Below, piece after piece: positions 32,343-41,215 of a DNA stretch of 64,000 nt (within the stretch, counting starts at the first letter, position 1; each line of letters begins with the position of its first letter). The stretch is from NCBI RefSeq assembly GCF_014695395.1, contig NZ_JACJOF010000026.1, positions 1 through 64,000 of the forward strand. Reading direction: 5' to 3'. The notes under the pieces are model-generated. The model ran no database searches. It had not been told where the DNA came from and saw only the letters and a program-made list of their open reading frames with translations. The DNA comes from Nodosilinea sp. FACHB-131. Lineage in GTDB: Bacteria > Cyanobacteriota > Cyanobacteriia > Phormidesmidales > Phormidesmidaceae. The translations under genes and the position numbers were made by a program.

Positions 32343-35300
32343 ATGGATTTAAATCCTTCAGTTAGAACCGATGCGCCATTTCCGATTGTGGGGATGGCTG
32401 CTTCTGCGGGCGGCCTGGAAGCGTTCATAAACCTGATCTCTAACTTGCCAGCCGACACGGGCATGGCATTTGTGCTGATTCAGCACCTAGCGCCTGACCA
32501 TGAGAGCCAGCTGGCTGAGATCTTGGGCAGAGTCACCCCAATGGCGGTGCAGCAGGTGCAAGACCAGATGGCGATCGCGCCCAACCAGATTTACGTGATT
32601 CCGCCTAACACTCAAATGACGTTGATAGATGGGGCCTTTTGTCTGGCGGCGCGCCAAAAAACTCAGGGCAAATATATGCCGGGGGATGCGTTTTTTGAGT
32701 CGTTGGCTGCGGATTGGGGCAATAAAGCGATCGCAGTCGTGCTGTCGGGCATGGATGGCGACGGTTCGCAGGGGTTAAAAGCGATTAGGGTGGCGGGCGG
32801 TGTGACCTTTGCCCAGTGCGAAGACAGCGCCAGGTATGACAGTATGCCGAATACGGCGGTTGCTACCGGAGACGTTGATTTTGTGCTGCCGCCCGAGGCG
32901 ATCGCCGCAGAGTTGGTCAACATCAGCCGCAGCCCGCTGTTGACCGTCTCAGAGCCGCTTCAGGGCGTGAAGGAGCTGCCTCAGGCGGACGATGCCTTGA
33001 CCACCATTTTTGCGCTGCTGCGAACGATGAAGGGCGTTGACTTCACGTTTTACAAATCTAAGACGATCGATCGCCGCATGCAGCGCCGGATGCTGCTGTA
33101 TAAACTCGACACCTTGGAAGACTATGCTCAGCACCTGCAAGAGCACCCGGCTGAGGTGCAAGCTCTACATGATGAGATTCTGATCCACGTCACGAGTTTC
33201 TTCCGGGACCCGGACACTTTTGAGCAGCTAAAAGCACAGGTTTTTCCAACCATTAGCCAAAACAAAGCCGCAGACACGCCCATTCGAATCTGGGTGGCGG
33301 GGTGCTCGACGGGGGAAGAAGTCTACTCGATCGCCATTTGCCTACTAGAGTTTTTTAGCGATCGCGCCACTGTTCCGCCGATTCAGATTTTTGCCACCGA
33401 CATCAGCGAAGCCGCGATCGCCAAAGCTAGGGCAGGCGTTTACTTAGAAAGCCAAATGGGGGGCGTCTCGCCCGAGCGGCTCAGCCGCTTTTTCTTCCCG
33501 GTGGCCGCCGGAGGCTACCAAATTAGCAGCGCTGTCCGAGAACTCTGTGTCTTTGCGCGGCACGATTTAGGCAGCGATCCGCCGTTCTCTAATCTTGACC
33601 TGATTAGCTGTCGCAACGTGCTGATTTATTTATCGAGTGCGTTGCAAGAGCGCATCATCGCTATTTTTCACTACAGTCTCAACCTCAACGGCTTTCTCGT
33701 GCTGGGCGCGTCTGAAAGCGTCAAAACCGCCTCAGACCTATTTGCGTCGGTTCACGAGGCCGCCAAAATTTATGCGCGCAAGCTGACCTTGACTCGTCCT
33801 CTGTTTTCATTCACCACCAGGGTTCACCCCGCTGTCGGTAGCGATCGCCCGCCGCGAGTGATTGAAACCACCAGCAATAATTTTGATGTAGTGCGAGAAG
33901 TTGACCAGCTCATCGCCGCTCGCTACGCCCCGGTGTCTGTAATTATCAACGACCAAATGCAGATTCTCCACCTGCGCGGCGACACCGACCCCTATCTGAA
34001 GCTACCCACTGGCACCACTGACCTCAACGTGTTGATGATGGCCCGAGAAGGGCTAATACTGCCCCTGCGCACCGCTATCTATCAAGCTCAAACTCAAAAC
34101 ATTGTGGTGCGACAAGAACAGATTCAGCTGGAATCTGGTGAGGACTCAGCGTACCTCAACCTAGAAGTAATTCCATTTCAGCCGACCACTGCATCCACAG
34201 TTTATTTTTTGGTGATCTTTGAAGCGGTTTTGCTACCGGTTCTCCCCACCTCAGCGGCGGCTGAGCGTCAGGAACCGGAAGACCTAGAGCGCGAGAACTT
34301 GCAGCTTCGTCAAGCTCTGTCTGCTGCAATCCAGCGAGAACTTTCGGCGCAGGCGCATTTGCAGACGGTGATTGAGGAACACAGCCACCTCAACCAAAAT
34401 CTGCGAGTAGCCAATGAAGAAATCCTGTCGAGCAACGAGGAGTTGCAAAGCACTAACGAAGAGCTTCAAACGGCCAAAGAAGAGATTCAAGCTGCCAATG
34501 AAGAACTCTCTACCACCAACGACGAACTTCGCAGCCGCCACCTGCAACAAATTCGAGACAATAGTGATCTCAACAACCTGGTTGACAGCATCAGTGTGCC
34601 AATTTTAATTCTCGACAATGAGCTAAAAATTCGCCGGCTTACGACCACAGCGCAGCGTTTGTTCAACTTCATTCCTAGCGATGTCGGCAGACCGTTTAGC
34701 GACCTGCGCACCGATTTTGACGTTTCCAGCTTGGAGTCTATGGCGTTAGAGGTGCTAGAGACGCTCAACACCAAAGAACAGGAGATTCAAACCCGCACCG
34801 GCCATTGGTATTCCCTGCGGATTCGTCCCTATCGCACGACAGAAAACCTGATTGACGGCGTAACCATAGTTTTTCTCGACATCGACGCGCTCAAACGCCA
34901 TGCTGCCGTCTTAGAGGCGGCTCGTGACTATGCAGAAGCGATCATCGAGACGGTACCCACCCCCTTAGTTGTGCTAGATGCCGCTCTGCGAGTGGACATG
35001 GTCAATCGCGCGTTCCGCGACATGTTTCAGACGTCAGCATCAACGTTTGTGCGCTCGTCCCTGTTTGACCTCAGCAACGGACAGTGGAATAGTCCCCAAC
35101 TGCGATCGCGCTTAGCAGACGTGCTCAGCCATGACAGTCGGCTGCAAAATTTTGAGATGGACTATTGGTCTGAGCCAACTGGGCAAAAAACGCTGCTGCT
35201 CAATGCCTGCAAGCTACAACGTGACGATGAGACGGCGATGGTTTTGCTCGCGATCGAAGACATTACCGAGCGCCAGCGGTTTGAAAGCGAGCGATCCCAA

Positions 35301-36491
35301 CTCCTCGCCCAAGAACAGACCGCCCGTCAGCAGGCCGAAACAGCCAACCTCGCCAAAGATGAGTTCCTCTCCAACCTCTCCCACGAACTCCGCAATCCTC
35401 TCAACGCCATACTCGGCTGGGCGCAGCAGCTTCGTGCGCGTGCCCTCGAAGAGACGACTATTATCCGTGCTTTAGAGACGATTGAGCGCAATGCCAGGAT
35501 GCAATCCCAACTGATTGAGGATATTTTAGATACCTCTCGGATTGTTAACGGCAGGCTCATTCTTCGCCCGGCTCCGCTCGAACTGCGCTCAGTGGTGCAG
35601 GCTGCGATCGAGACCGTTCAACTTTCAGCCGACGCCAAACAGATTGAAATTGTGGCTCAGCTCAATGCTGGAACGGTAGTTGGGGATGCCAATCAATTGC
35701 AGCAAGTCTTTTGGAATTTGCTGTCAAACGCGATTAAATTTACCCCGCCCAACGGACGCATTGAAATCACCCTAGAGCGGGTGCAGGGGCAGGCTCAAAT
35801 TCGGGTTACTGACACCGGGCAGGGCATTACAGCCGATTTATTGCCGCATGTTTTTGAGCGCTTCCGTCAGGGTGACTCTAGCACCACCAAAGCAAAGCCC
35901 GGTTTGGGCCTAGGGCTCGCGATCGCCCAGCAGCTAGTAGAACTGCACGGCGGTACCCTGCAAGCCACCAGCCCCGGTGAAGGCCAAGGCGCCACGTTCA
36001 TTGTCAGGTTGCCGCTAGACGGGCGCTCCCAAGCACCGCCATTCACTGATTTAGAGTCGCCTGCATTAGAAGGTTCAAGCGCTCCAGTTGCGTCGGTAGA
36101 CGGCCTGCAAATTTTGGCAGTAGATGACGAAATTGATACCCTTGAGCTATTCAAATTTGTGCTAGGAAACTATGGGGCTAACGTGGCAACTGTGGCCTCT
36201 GCCAGCGAAGCCCTAGCGGCTCTAAGTGATAATTCCAATCGGTACAACGTGCTAATTTGCGATATTGGCATGCCCGAGCAAGACGGCTATTGGTTGATTC
36301 AGCAAGTGCGATCGCTGAGTGCAGATGCCGACGGGCAAATTCCAGCCATCGCGCTGACGGCCTATGTGGATGAGGCCGACCGACAACGGGCGATCGCCGC
36401 CGGATTTCAGCGTCATCTGGCGAAACCTGTGGACCCAGAGGACCTTATCAGAGCGATCGTGTCGCTCCATAGCAGTTCTAGTGAATCGTGA
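32343..36491 (+). CDS. CheB-CheR-PAS-histidine kinase-REC fusion
   Basis: A 1382-residue cytosolic signalling protein. Order: CheB methylesterase (1-190; S21 in ASAGG, histidine in IQHLAPDH, aspartate in GMDGDG); CheR methyltransferase (205-480; SAM motif AGCSTGEEVYS at 319, DLISCRNVLIYL). A long coiled coil follows at 650-735 (repeated SNEELQSTNEELQTAKEEIQ), then two PAS regions. HisKA has H1014 in LSHELRNPLN, then HATPase_c (LLSNAIKFT, GLGLGLAI) and a C-terminal REC with D1307 in LICDIGMPEQDGY. All catalytic motifs are present. Such CheBR-kinase fusions control non-flagellar outputs such as light or general stress responses; the specific signal is unknown. Confidence 0.92.
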   Translation: MDLNPSVRTDAPFPIVGMAASAGGLEAFINLISNLPADTGMAFVLIQHLAPDHESQLAEILGRVTPMAVQQVQDQMAIAPNQIYVIPPNTQMTLIDGAFCLAARQKTQGKYMPGDAFFESLAADWGNKAIAVVLSGMDGDGSQGLKAIRVAGGVTFAQCEDSARYDSMPNTAVATGDVDFVLPPEAIAAELVNISRSPLLTVSEPLQGVKELPQADDALTTIFALLRTMKGVDFTFYKSKTIDRRMQRRMLLYKLDTLEDYAQHLQEHPAEVQALHDEILIHVTSFFRDPDTFEQLKAQVFPTISQNKAADTPIRIWVAGCSTGEEVYSIAICLLEFFSDRATVPPIQIFATDISEAAIAKARAGVYLESQMGGVSPERLSRFFFPVAAGGYQISSAVRELCVFARHDLGSDPPFSNLDLISCRNVLIYLSSALQERIIAIFHYSLNLNGFLVLGASESVKTASDLFASVHEAAKIYARKLTLTRPLFSFTTRVHPAVGSDRPPRVIETTSNNFDVVREVDQLIAARYAPVSVIINDQMQILHLRGDTDPYLKLPTGTTDLNVLMMAREGLILPLRTAIYQAQTQNIVVRQEQIQLESGEDSAYLNLEVIPFQPTTASTVYFLVIFEAVLLPVLPTSAAAERQEPEDLERENLQLRQALSAAIQRELSAQAHLQTVIEEHSHLNQNLRVANEEILSSNEELQSTNEELQTAKEEIQAANEELSTTNDELRSRHLQQIRDNSDLNNLVDSISVPILILDNELKIRRLTTTAQRLFNFIPSDVGRPFSDLRTDFDVSSLESMALEVLETLNTKEQEIQTRTGHWYSLRIRPYRTTENLIDGVTIVFLDIDALKRHAAVLEAARDYAEAIIETVPTPLVVLDAALRVDMVNRAFRDMFQTSASTFVRSSLFDLSNGQWNSPQLRSRLADVLSHDSRLQNFEMDYWSEPTGQKTLLLNACKLQRDDETAMVLLAIEDITERQRFESERSQLLAQEQTARQQAETANLAKDEFLSNLSHELRNPLNAILGWAQQLRARALEETTIIRALETIERNARMQSQLIEDILDTSRIVNGRLILRPAPLELRSVVQAAIETVQLSADAKQIEIVAQLNAGTVVGDANQLQQVFWNLLSNAIKFTPPNGRIEITLERVQGQAQIRVTDTGQGITADLLPHVFERFRQGDSSTTKAKPGLGLGLAIAQQLVELHGGTLQATSPGEGQGATFIVRLPLDGRSQAPPFTDLESPALEGSSAPVASVDGLQILAVDDEIDTLELFKFVLGNYGANVATVASASEALAALSDNSNRYNVLICDIGMPEQDGYWLIQQVRSLSADADGQIPAIALTAYVDEADRQRAIAAGFQRHLAKPVDPEDLIRAIVSLHSSSSES

Positions 36492-36524
36492 AAATCTGTA
36501 GGGCAGATGCTCTGCCTGCCTCTA

Positions 36525-36745
36525 TTTTCGCCAAACAGCTTACCCCTGCTACCGCCCCCACTGACGAGGGCATCTTAGACAAGTAATAGGCAGAAGTCCT
36601 GAATCATAGATACCTCCTGAGAACTAACCCCCACCGGCACCGCTAGCCCGTGGGGGTTTTTGTTTGGTTTCTGCATAGGCACTACCCCACCGTCCATCCC
36701 TTAGTTTTTTCTGCCCTCACGCGATCGTGTTGAGACAACACAACT
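36525..36745. repeat. Duplicated module, copy 2
   Basis: Partner of 27002-27215, differing by scattered substitutions. It carries the terminator at 36626-36661 and the last codons of the small gene at 36682-36849. This copy lies between the end of the CheBR kinase gene and that gene, and is probably the source copy because the gene is intact here. Confidence 0.7.
36626..36661 (+). terminator. Terminator downstream of the CheBR kinase gene
   Basis: Stem AACCCCCAC/GTGGGGGTT with a T run on the plus strand, 135 bases after the kinase stop. It fits as that gene's terminator. It is the same hairpin as at 27105-27140. Confidence 0.75.
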
Positions 36746-36849
36746 ATGCCATCTAGTTCTTTCAGCAGCGTTTCAGCAGTCCCCGTGTCTCCGTCCTCTG
36801 AGGCCTGAGCGTAGGCCTCTAGCAAAATGCGAAATTCGTTGTTGATCAT
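36682..36849 (-). CDS. Small helical hypothetical protein
   Basis: A 55-residue protein from ATG 36849 with GAGGA at good spacing. A GTG at 36903 would lengthen it to 73. It is one long amphipathic helix pair: NEFRILLEAYAQASEDGDTG then AETLLKELDGIVVLSQHDR. No family recognised. Its 3' end is included in the duplicated module, and a decayed echo remains at about 27170. Confidence 0.45.
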   Translation of the reverse strand: MINNEFRILLEAYAQASEDGDTGTAETLLKELDGIVVLSQHDRVRAEKTKGWTVG

Positions 36850-37095
36850 TTGCCAATCCTCGTAGTGCTCGTCAGGTCGATTGCTCCGTCTACGGGGTAA
36901 CACTCGTAGTTATCGAGGAGTCATGACCGAACGGCGGATTTCCTAAGAAGTCCTACTCTTGGTGAAGACTGTGCTGGCAATCGACATTGGCTTGGGTTGG
37001 AGGCTTAAACGAAACATTCGCAAAATTAGCTGGTTCTTTCCGAAGTGATGGTTCCTCGTGCTGTAGTTCTCTTTAGCAAAGTTGAAGTTGAGTCA

Positions 37096-37139
37096 CCCTG
37101 CCCCCTCGATATAGCTATATCGAGGGGGCAGGGGTTTTT
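37096..37139 (+). terminator. 38-nt perfect palindromic terminator
   Basis: CCCTGCCCCCTCGATATAGC and its exact complement form an uninterrupted palindrome (37096-37133), followed by G and five T on the plus strand. The T-run makes it a plus-strand terminator, but no plus-strand gene lies between 36904 and 37095. An unannotated small RNA or leader could end here. A tiny frame with GAGGAG before ATGACCGAACGGCGG (near 36922) is the only translation signal seen. Confidence 0.7.
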
Positions 37140-37150
37140 ATTGATAATTA

Positions 37151-37903
37151 CTAGGGCAGCTGCCCAGAGGGCGTTAAAGCTTTGCTGGAAGCAGAGCGCG
37201 CCAGCTCTTCCTGGAGCAGGTTTTCATAGACACGAGGCAGTCGGGCGGTCATGCTGTTTGACTCGATGCCGTAGCCAAGGCTGGTCCAGGTGCCAGAAAG
37301 ACGGCGCAGCACCTCATCTAGGCGACCGTCCCGCAGGGCGCTAGGAATATCCAAATTCCAGGCGGAGGTGTCTCTGAGCCAGTGGTAGACCACCAGATCT
37401 TGCGATTCGGGGTCAAAGCTGTAGTCGCCCCAGGCGCTAAACCAGCTAGAGGCTTTGGGATGGTACTGCTGGGCTTTTTCTTGCCAGGTGCCGGTCAAAA
37501 ACTGGTAGCGCCCGGCAGCGGTGGTGCAGTGCCCCTGATTGGGCCCCGCCACAATCTCCACGCAGATGTTGGGATGGCGGCTGAGCTGCTGCACGGTGTT
37601 GCCGCCGTAGAGCACGTTGTAGGGCTGATTGGTGTTTGACTCGGCGGCAGAAATCGTGCGCATCAGGGCGCGAACGTAGGGATCGCCCCCGGCCATAGCC
37701 AGCGGTTCAGGGTGGCTGACCCACACGGTCTCTTGAATTTGCCGCAGTGAGGGATGGGGCAGCGATCGCACGCCCACAAACCCTGCACCCAGCAGCAGCA
37801 GGGCGATAAATAGCGCTCGCCGCTGCTTTGCCTTCTGAATCCGGCGCTGCCGGGCGAGGGTAGGAGAGGGGCTGGAGGGCAGTGAGGTCACAGGCAGCGG
37901 CAT
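37151..37903 (-). CDS. Membrane-anchored lysozyme-like glycoside hydrolase (GH104-type)
   Basis: A 250-residue protein with a short cytosolic N-terminus, one membrane helix (ALFIALLLLGAGFVGVR, about 29-45) and an exported domain. This shows ALMRTISAAESNTNQPYN, where the glutamate in AAES is the probable catalytic acid, then AAGRYQFLTGTW and SQDLVVYHWLRD. The layout matches lambda-R-type lytic transglycosylases of family GH104, which are often phage endolysins or cell-wall remodelling enzymes. No phage genes are beside it, so a host wall role is favoured. Confidence 0.8.
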   Translation of the reverse strand: MPLPVTSLPSSPSPTLARQRRIQKAKQRRALFIALLLLGAGFVGVRSLPHPSLRQIQETVWVSHPEPLAMAGGDPYVRALMRTISAAESNTNQPYNVLYGGNTVQQLSRHPNICVEIVAGPNQGHCTTAAGRYQFLTGTWQEKAQQYHPKASSWFSAWGDYSFDPESQDLVVYHWLRDTSAWNLDIPSALRDGRLDEVLRRLSGTWTSLGYGIESNSMTARLPRVYENLLQEELARSASSKALTPSGQLP

Positions 37904-38039
37904 GATTCAGGAACAGGGGGCTAGATGCACCCAGCGCAGGGAACAGGACAAGCGCCCGCCGCCGCCCTTGAGACAGTGCAAGTCTAGGCCATTGCAATGG
38001 TAGCTCATCGGCCCAGAAACCTGAGCCGGGGTGTGGCCC

Positions 38040-39224
38040 CTAGCGATCTACCGACCCCATGATGATGTCGATACTGCCTAGAATGGCCATAATGTCAGCC
38101 ACCTTCACCCCTTTCAACAGGTGGGGCAAAATTTGCAGGTTGTTGAAGTCAGCAGCACGAACCTTAAAGCGCCAGGGGAAAATGTTGTCGTTGCCCATGA
38201 TAAAGACGCCCAGTTCGCCCTTGCCGCTCTCTAGGCGCACATAGTGTTCCCCAGCCGGAATCTTGAAGGTGGGAGCAATCTTTTTGCCAATAAATTGATA
38301 GTCAAAATTGTTCCACTCAGATTTCGGGCCTTCGGCCATGCGCTTGGCCTCAAGGTTCTCAAAGGGGCCGCCCGGAATTTGAGCACAGGCCTGCCGCAGG
38401 ATTTTAACGGACTCCCGCATTTCGCGAATGCGGACCTGGTAGCGGGCCATGCAGTCGCCAGCGGTTTCGTAGTGCACGTCCCAATCAAAGTCGTCATAGC
38501 ATTCGTAGTGGTCGACCTTGCGAAGATCCCACTTGACGCCAGAGCCGCGCAGCATGGGGCCTGAGAGCCCCCAGGCAATTGCTTCGTCGCGGGTGATGGT
38601 GCCAATGCCCTCAATCCGGCGGCGAAAGATGGGGTTGTTGGTGATTAGCTTTTCGTACTCATCGACCTTGGGCAAAAAGTAGTCGCAAAAGTCGAGGCAC
38701 TTGTCGAGCCAGCCGTAGGGTAGGTCAGCGGCCACGCCACCAATGCGGAAGTAGTTGTTGTTGACCATGCGGTAGCCGGTCGCGGCTTCCCACAGGTCAT
38801 AGATCATCTCGCGCTCGCGGAAGATGTAGAAGAAAGGGGTCTGAGCGCCGACGTCAGCCAGAAAGGGGCCAAGCCACAGTAGGTGGTTGGCAATGCGGTT
38901 AAGCTCCAGCATGATGACGCGAATGTAGCTGGCCCGCTTGGGCACCTCAATGTTGGCCAGCTTTTCAGGGGCGTTGACGGTAATGGCTTCGTTAAACATG
39001 CCCGCCGCGTAGTCCCACCGGCTTACGTAGGGCACAAACATTAGGTTGGTGCGGCTTTCAGCGATTTTCTCCATGCCTCGGTGCAGGTAGCCAATCACCG
39101 GCTCGCAGTCGATCACGTCTTCGCCGTCGAGGGTGACAATCAACCGCAGCACCCCGTGCATGGAGGGATGGTGGGGCCCCATGTTGAGCACCATGGGTTC
39201 GGTCTTGGTTTCAATAATCGACAT
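38040..39224 (-). CDS. ndhH: NAD(P)H-quinone oxidoreductase subunit H
   Basis: A 394-residue subunit of the cyanobacterial NDH-1 complex, equivalent to complex I NuoD / 49-kDa, sitting in the peripheral arm by the quinone site on thylakoid membranes. Blocks are [56 protein letters not shown] and a C-terminus [10 protein letters not shown]. Starting at ATG 39224 gives the usual length; the frame opens 25 codons earlier. It faces rsmH head to head, 99 bases apart. This gene firmly marks a cyanobacterial chromosome. Confidence 0.97.
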   Translation of the reverse strand: MSIIETKTEPMVLNMGPHHPSMHGVLRLIVTLDGEDVIDCEPVIGYLHRGMEKIAESRTNLMFVPYVSRWDYAAGMFNEAITVNAPEKLANIEVPKRASYIRVIMLELNRIANHLLWLGPFLADVGAQTPFFYIFREREMIYDLWEAATGYRMVNNNYFRIGGVAADLPYGWLDKCLDFCDYFLPKVDEYEKLITNNPIFRRRIEGIGTITRDEAIAWGLSGPMLRGSGVKWDLRKVDHYECYDDFDWDVHYETAGDCMARYQVRIREMRESVKILRQACAQIPGGPFENLEAKRMAEGPKSEWNNFDYQFIGKKIAPTFKIPAGEHYVRLESGKGELGVFIMGNDNIFPWRFKVRAADFNNLQILPHLLKGVKVADIMAILGSIDIIMGSVDR

Positions 39225-39323
39225 AGGGGCTACCCAATCGTCAAAATCTAGTTCTGCTGTATCTTTGAGTATCTTAATGGGTATCGCCTCAGTTGGCATA
39301 CGAAGCAGGGATTGAGATTACTG

Positions 39324-40196
39324 ATGGCAGAGCCAGAGTTTTATCACGTGCCGGTGCTGCCTGAGGCGGTGCTGGAAGGGCTTAACATTCAGCCTGGTGG
39401 GCGGTATTTAGATGCGACTGCCGGTGGCGGTGGCCACAGTCGGCTGATACTCGAAGCTGACTCCACCGTGAGGGTGGTGGCTGTGGATCAGGATGCGGCG
39501 GCGATCGCGGCTACCCAAGCCAATCTGGCCGAGTTTGGCGACCGAGTTTCGCTGTGGCACGGCAATTTTGCCGACTATACCCCCTCCGGAGACTTATTCA
39601 ACGGTGTTTTGGCTGATTTGGGAGTGAGCTCGGTGCAGCTCGATGTGGGCGATCGCGGCTTTAGCTTTCGCCAAACCGCCCCCCTCGACATGCGCATGGA
39701 CCCGCGCCAAGACCTCACCGCCGCCGACATCGTCAACCACTGTGATGAAACCGAGCTGGCGAACTTGATCTATACCTACGGCGAAGAGCGGCTTTCCCGC
39801 CGGATTGCCCGCAAAATCGTTGACCAGCGCCCCTGGCAGACCACCACCGATTTGGCTGAAGCGATTTCCTACTGCGTGCCGCGCAGCTATCGCTACGGTC
39901 GAATTCATCCGGCTACACGCACCTTTCAGGCGTTGCGAATTGCGGTCAATCAGGAGTTGAAAGTGTTAGAAACGCTGCTGAAAGTTGCCCCTACCTGGCT
40001 AACTCTTGGTGGACGGCTGGTGATCATCAGTTTCCACAGTTTGGAAGATCGCCTGGTTAAGCACACCCTAAAAGACTCTCCCGATCTCAAGGTAATCACT
40101 AAAAAACCCGTGATCGCCACCGAAACTGAAGTGGGCCAAAATCCTCGCGCCCGCTCGGCCAAGCTGCGAGTGGCCGAACGCGTTGTCGCGCTGTAG
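39324..40196 (+). CDS. rsmH: 16S rRNA (cytosine-1402 N4) methyltransferase
   Basis: A 290-residue RsmH (MraW). The SAM-binding motif is [16 protein letters not shown], with [10 protein letters not shown] after it. Family signatures are [49 protein letters not shown] and [16 protein letters not shown]. It methylates N4 of C1402 in the ribosomal P site. ATG 39324 is chosen over 39312. It is divergent from ndhH, not in a division cluster as in many bacteria; cyanobacterial rsmH is often solitary. Confidence 0.95.
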   Translation: MAEPEFYHVPVLPEAVLEGLNIQPGGRYLDATAGGGGHSRLILEADSTVRVVAVDQDAAAIAATQANLAEFGDRVSLWHGNFADYTPSGDLFNGVLADLGVSSVQLDVGDRGFSFRQTAPLDMRMDPRQDLTAADIVNHCDETELANLIYTYGEERLSRRIARKIVDQRPWQTTTDLAEAISYCVPRSYRYGRIHPATRTFQALRIAVNQELKVLETLLKVAPTWLTLGGRLVIISFHSLEDRLVKHTLKDSPDLKVITKKPVIATETEVGQNPRARSAKLRVAERVVAL

Positions 40197-40397
40197 CCTA
40201 GCGCTCAAAGCTGCGATCGTTACGTTTATTGATGAAGAATTTGCCCTAAACGTAGCTGAGGTAACAATCTCGAAACCTAGGGTAAAGATTAAAATTAATT
40301 CGCAAGAAAAAGACTTGCCTCACAGTTGCTTCATATAGGATTAAAAAACAGGAAATAAGTTCCTGCTCAAATTTCAATTCTCCTATAAGAAACCACC

Positions 40398-40586
40398 ATG
40401 AACACCCTGAGCGACAAAGGTTACTGCTTTTCTGTACTTCCTGGAACTCGCGATCATCGAGGCTTTTTTGTGCAAGATACGACCTATGAACTAGTTGACG
40501 TCAGTGCGGCTGGCTGGGCGCGTATCTGTTTAGACAGCTCCGCTTGCTACTACGTAGACCCCGCTAATATCAAAGCCTTTTGTTAG
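40398..40586 (+). CDS. Small hypothetical protein
   Basis: A 62-residue protein starting MNTLSDKGYCFSVLPGTRD, with several aromatic residues and a C-terminal CYYVDPANIKAFC. It looks like a small beta-rich protein. A clear ATG follows CTATAAGAAACCACC but the ribosome-binding site is weak. It stands alone in the rsmH to UbiH gap together with the next small gene. Function unknown. Confidence 0.5.
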   Translation: MNTLSDKGYCFSVLPGTRDHRGFFVQDTTYELVDVSAAGWARICLDSSACYYVDPANIKAFC

Positions 40587-40729
40587 TTCAAGTGGGTTTA
40601 ATCAGCTGAATTCTGACCATCGGTAGAGTTTACGCCAGCCAGGTCTGGGCTTTGCCTTTGGTTTGAATTAATTAATGTGTGAGAAATCGTTATTCCACCC
40701 ATAATTCTTGCGAAAGATCGTTAACCATC

Positions 40730-40939
40730 ATGAACGCTGCCACCCGAGTTTTTTCTGTATACGTGTCAGATTTCGCCATTGAGCTTCGAGACGATGGCAA
40801 TCAATACTCTGGGGATGGGCGACTGGTTTGTAGACAGCGCAACTACGACAGTCTGTTTAAGTTTGCTAAAAATATGGCCCTCAACCGCGCCGTTCCCCTG
40901 CGGGATTACACCCGTTCAGAAGCCCAGTATCAGTACTAG
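40730..40939 (+). CDS. Small hypothetical protein
   Basis: A 69-residue protein, AATRVFSVYVSDFAIELRDD and NYDSLFKFAKNMALNRAVPL, basic and probably one small alpha/beta domain. ATG 40730 is preferred to an earlier in-frame start at 40679. It follows the other small gene by 140 bases on the same strand. Family not recognised. Confidence 0.5.
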   Translation: MNAATRVFSVYVSDFAIELRDDGNQYSGDGRLVCRQRNYDSLFKFAKNMALNRAVPLRDYTRSEAQYQY

Positions 40940-41215
40940 GTAGATGGGCATTGCGCTATCTCGCGCTCCGTTCCCTACCTCGTTAGATGAGGAAATCTAT
41001 TAGCATTGCAACTCTTAAAACTAAAGGGCTGCAATGCTAGCGGGATGTGTTGAATACCGATGAAAAAAGTATTAGGCTGTTACGCAAACGGCTGGTCTGT
41101 AGTGAATAGCCGAAGTTGCTTGTCCACCTAATCTCCCCAACTTAGATAACCTTGAGCCTTCAAGGTTTCCTCGATTTAAGGGGAAGTTTGCTGGCGGAAT
41201 GGATTACATGGTGGT

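Noticed and set aside
37045-37344. A 99-codon plus-strand frame through the 38-nt palindrome
   Set aside because: It runs through the terminator hairpin and then antisense to the lysozyme gene; composition is not protein-like.
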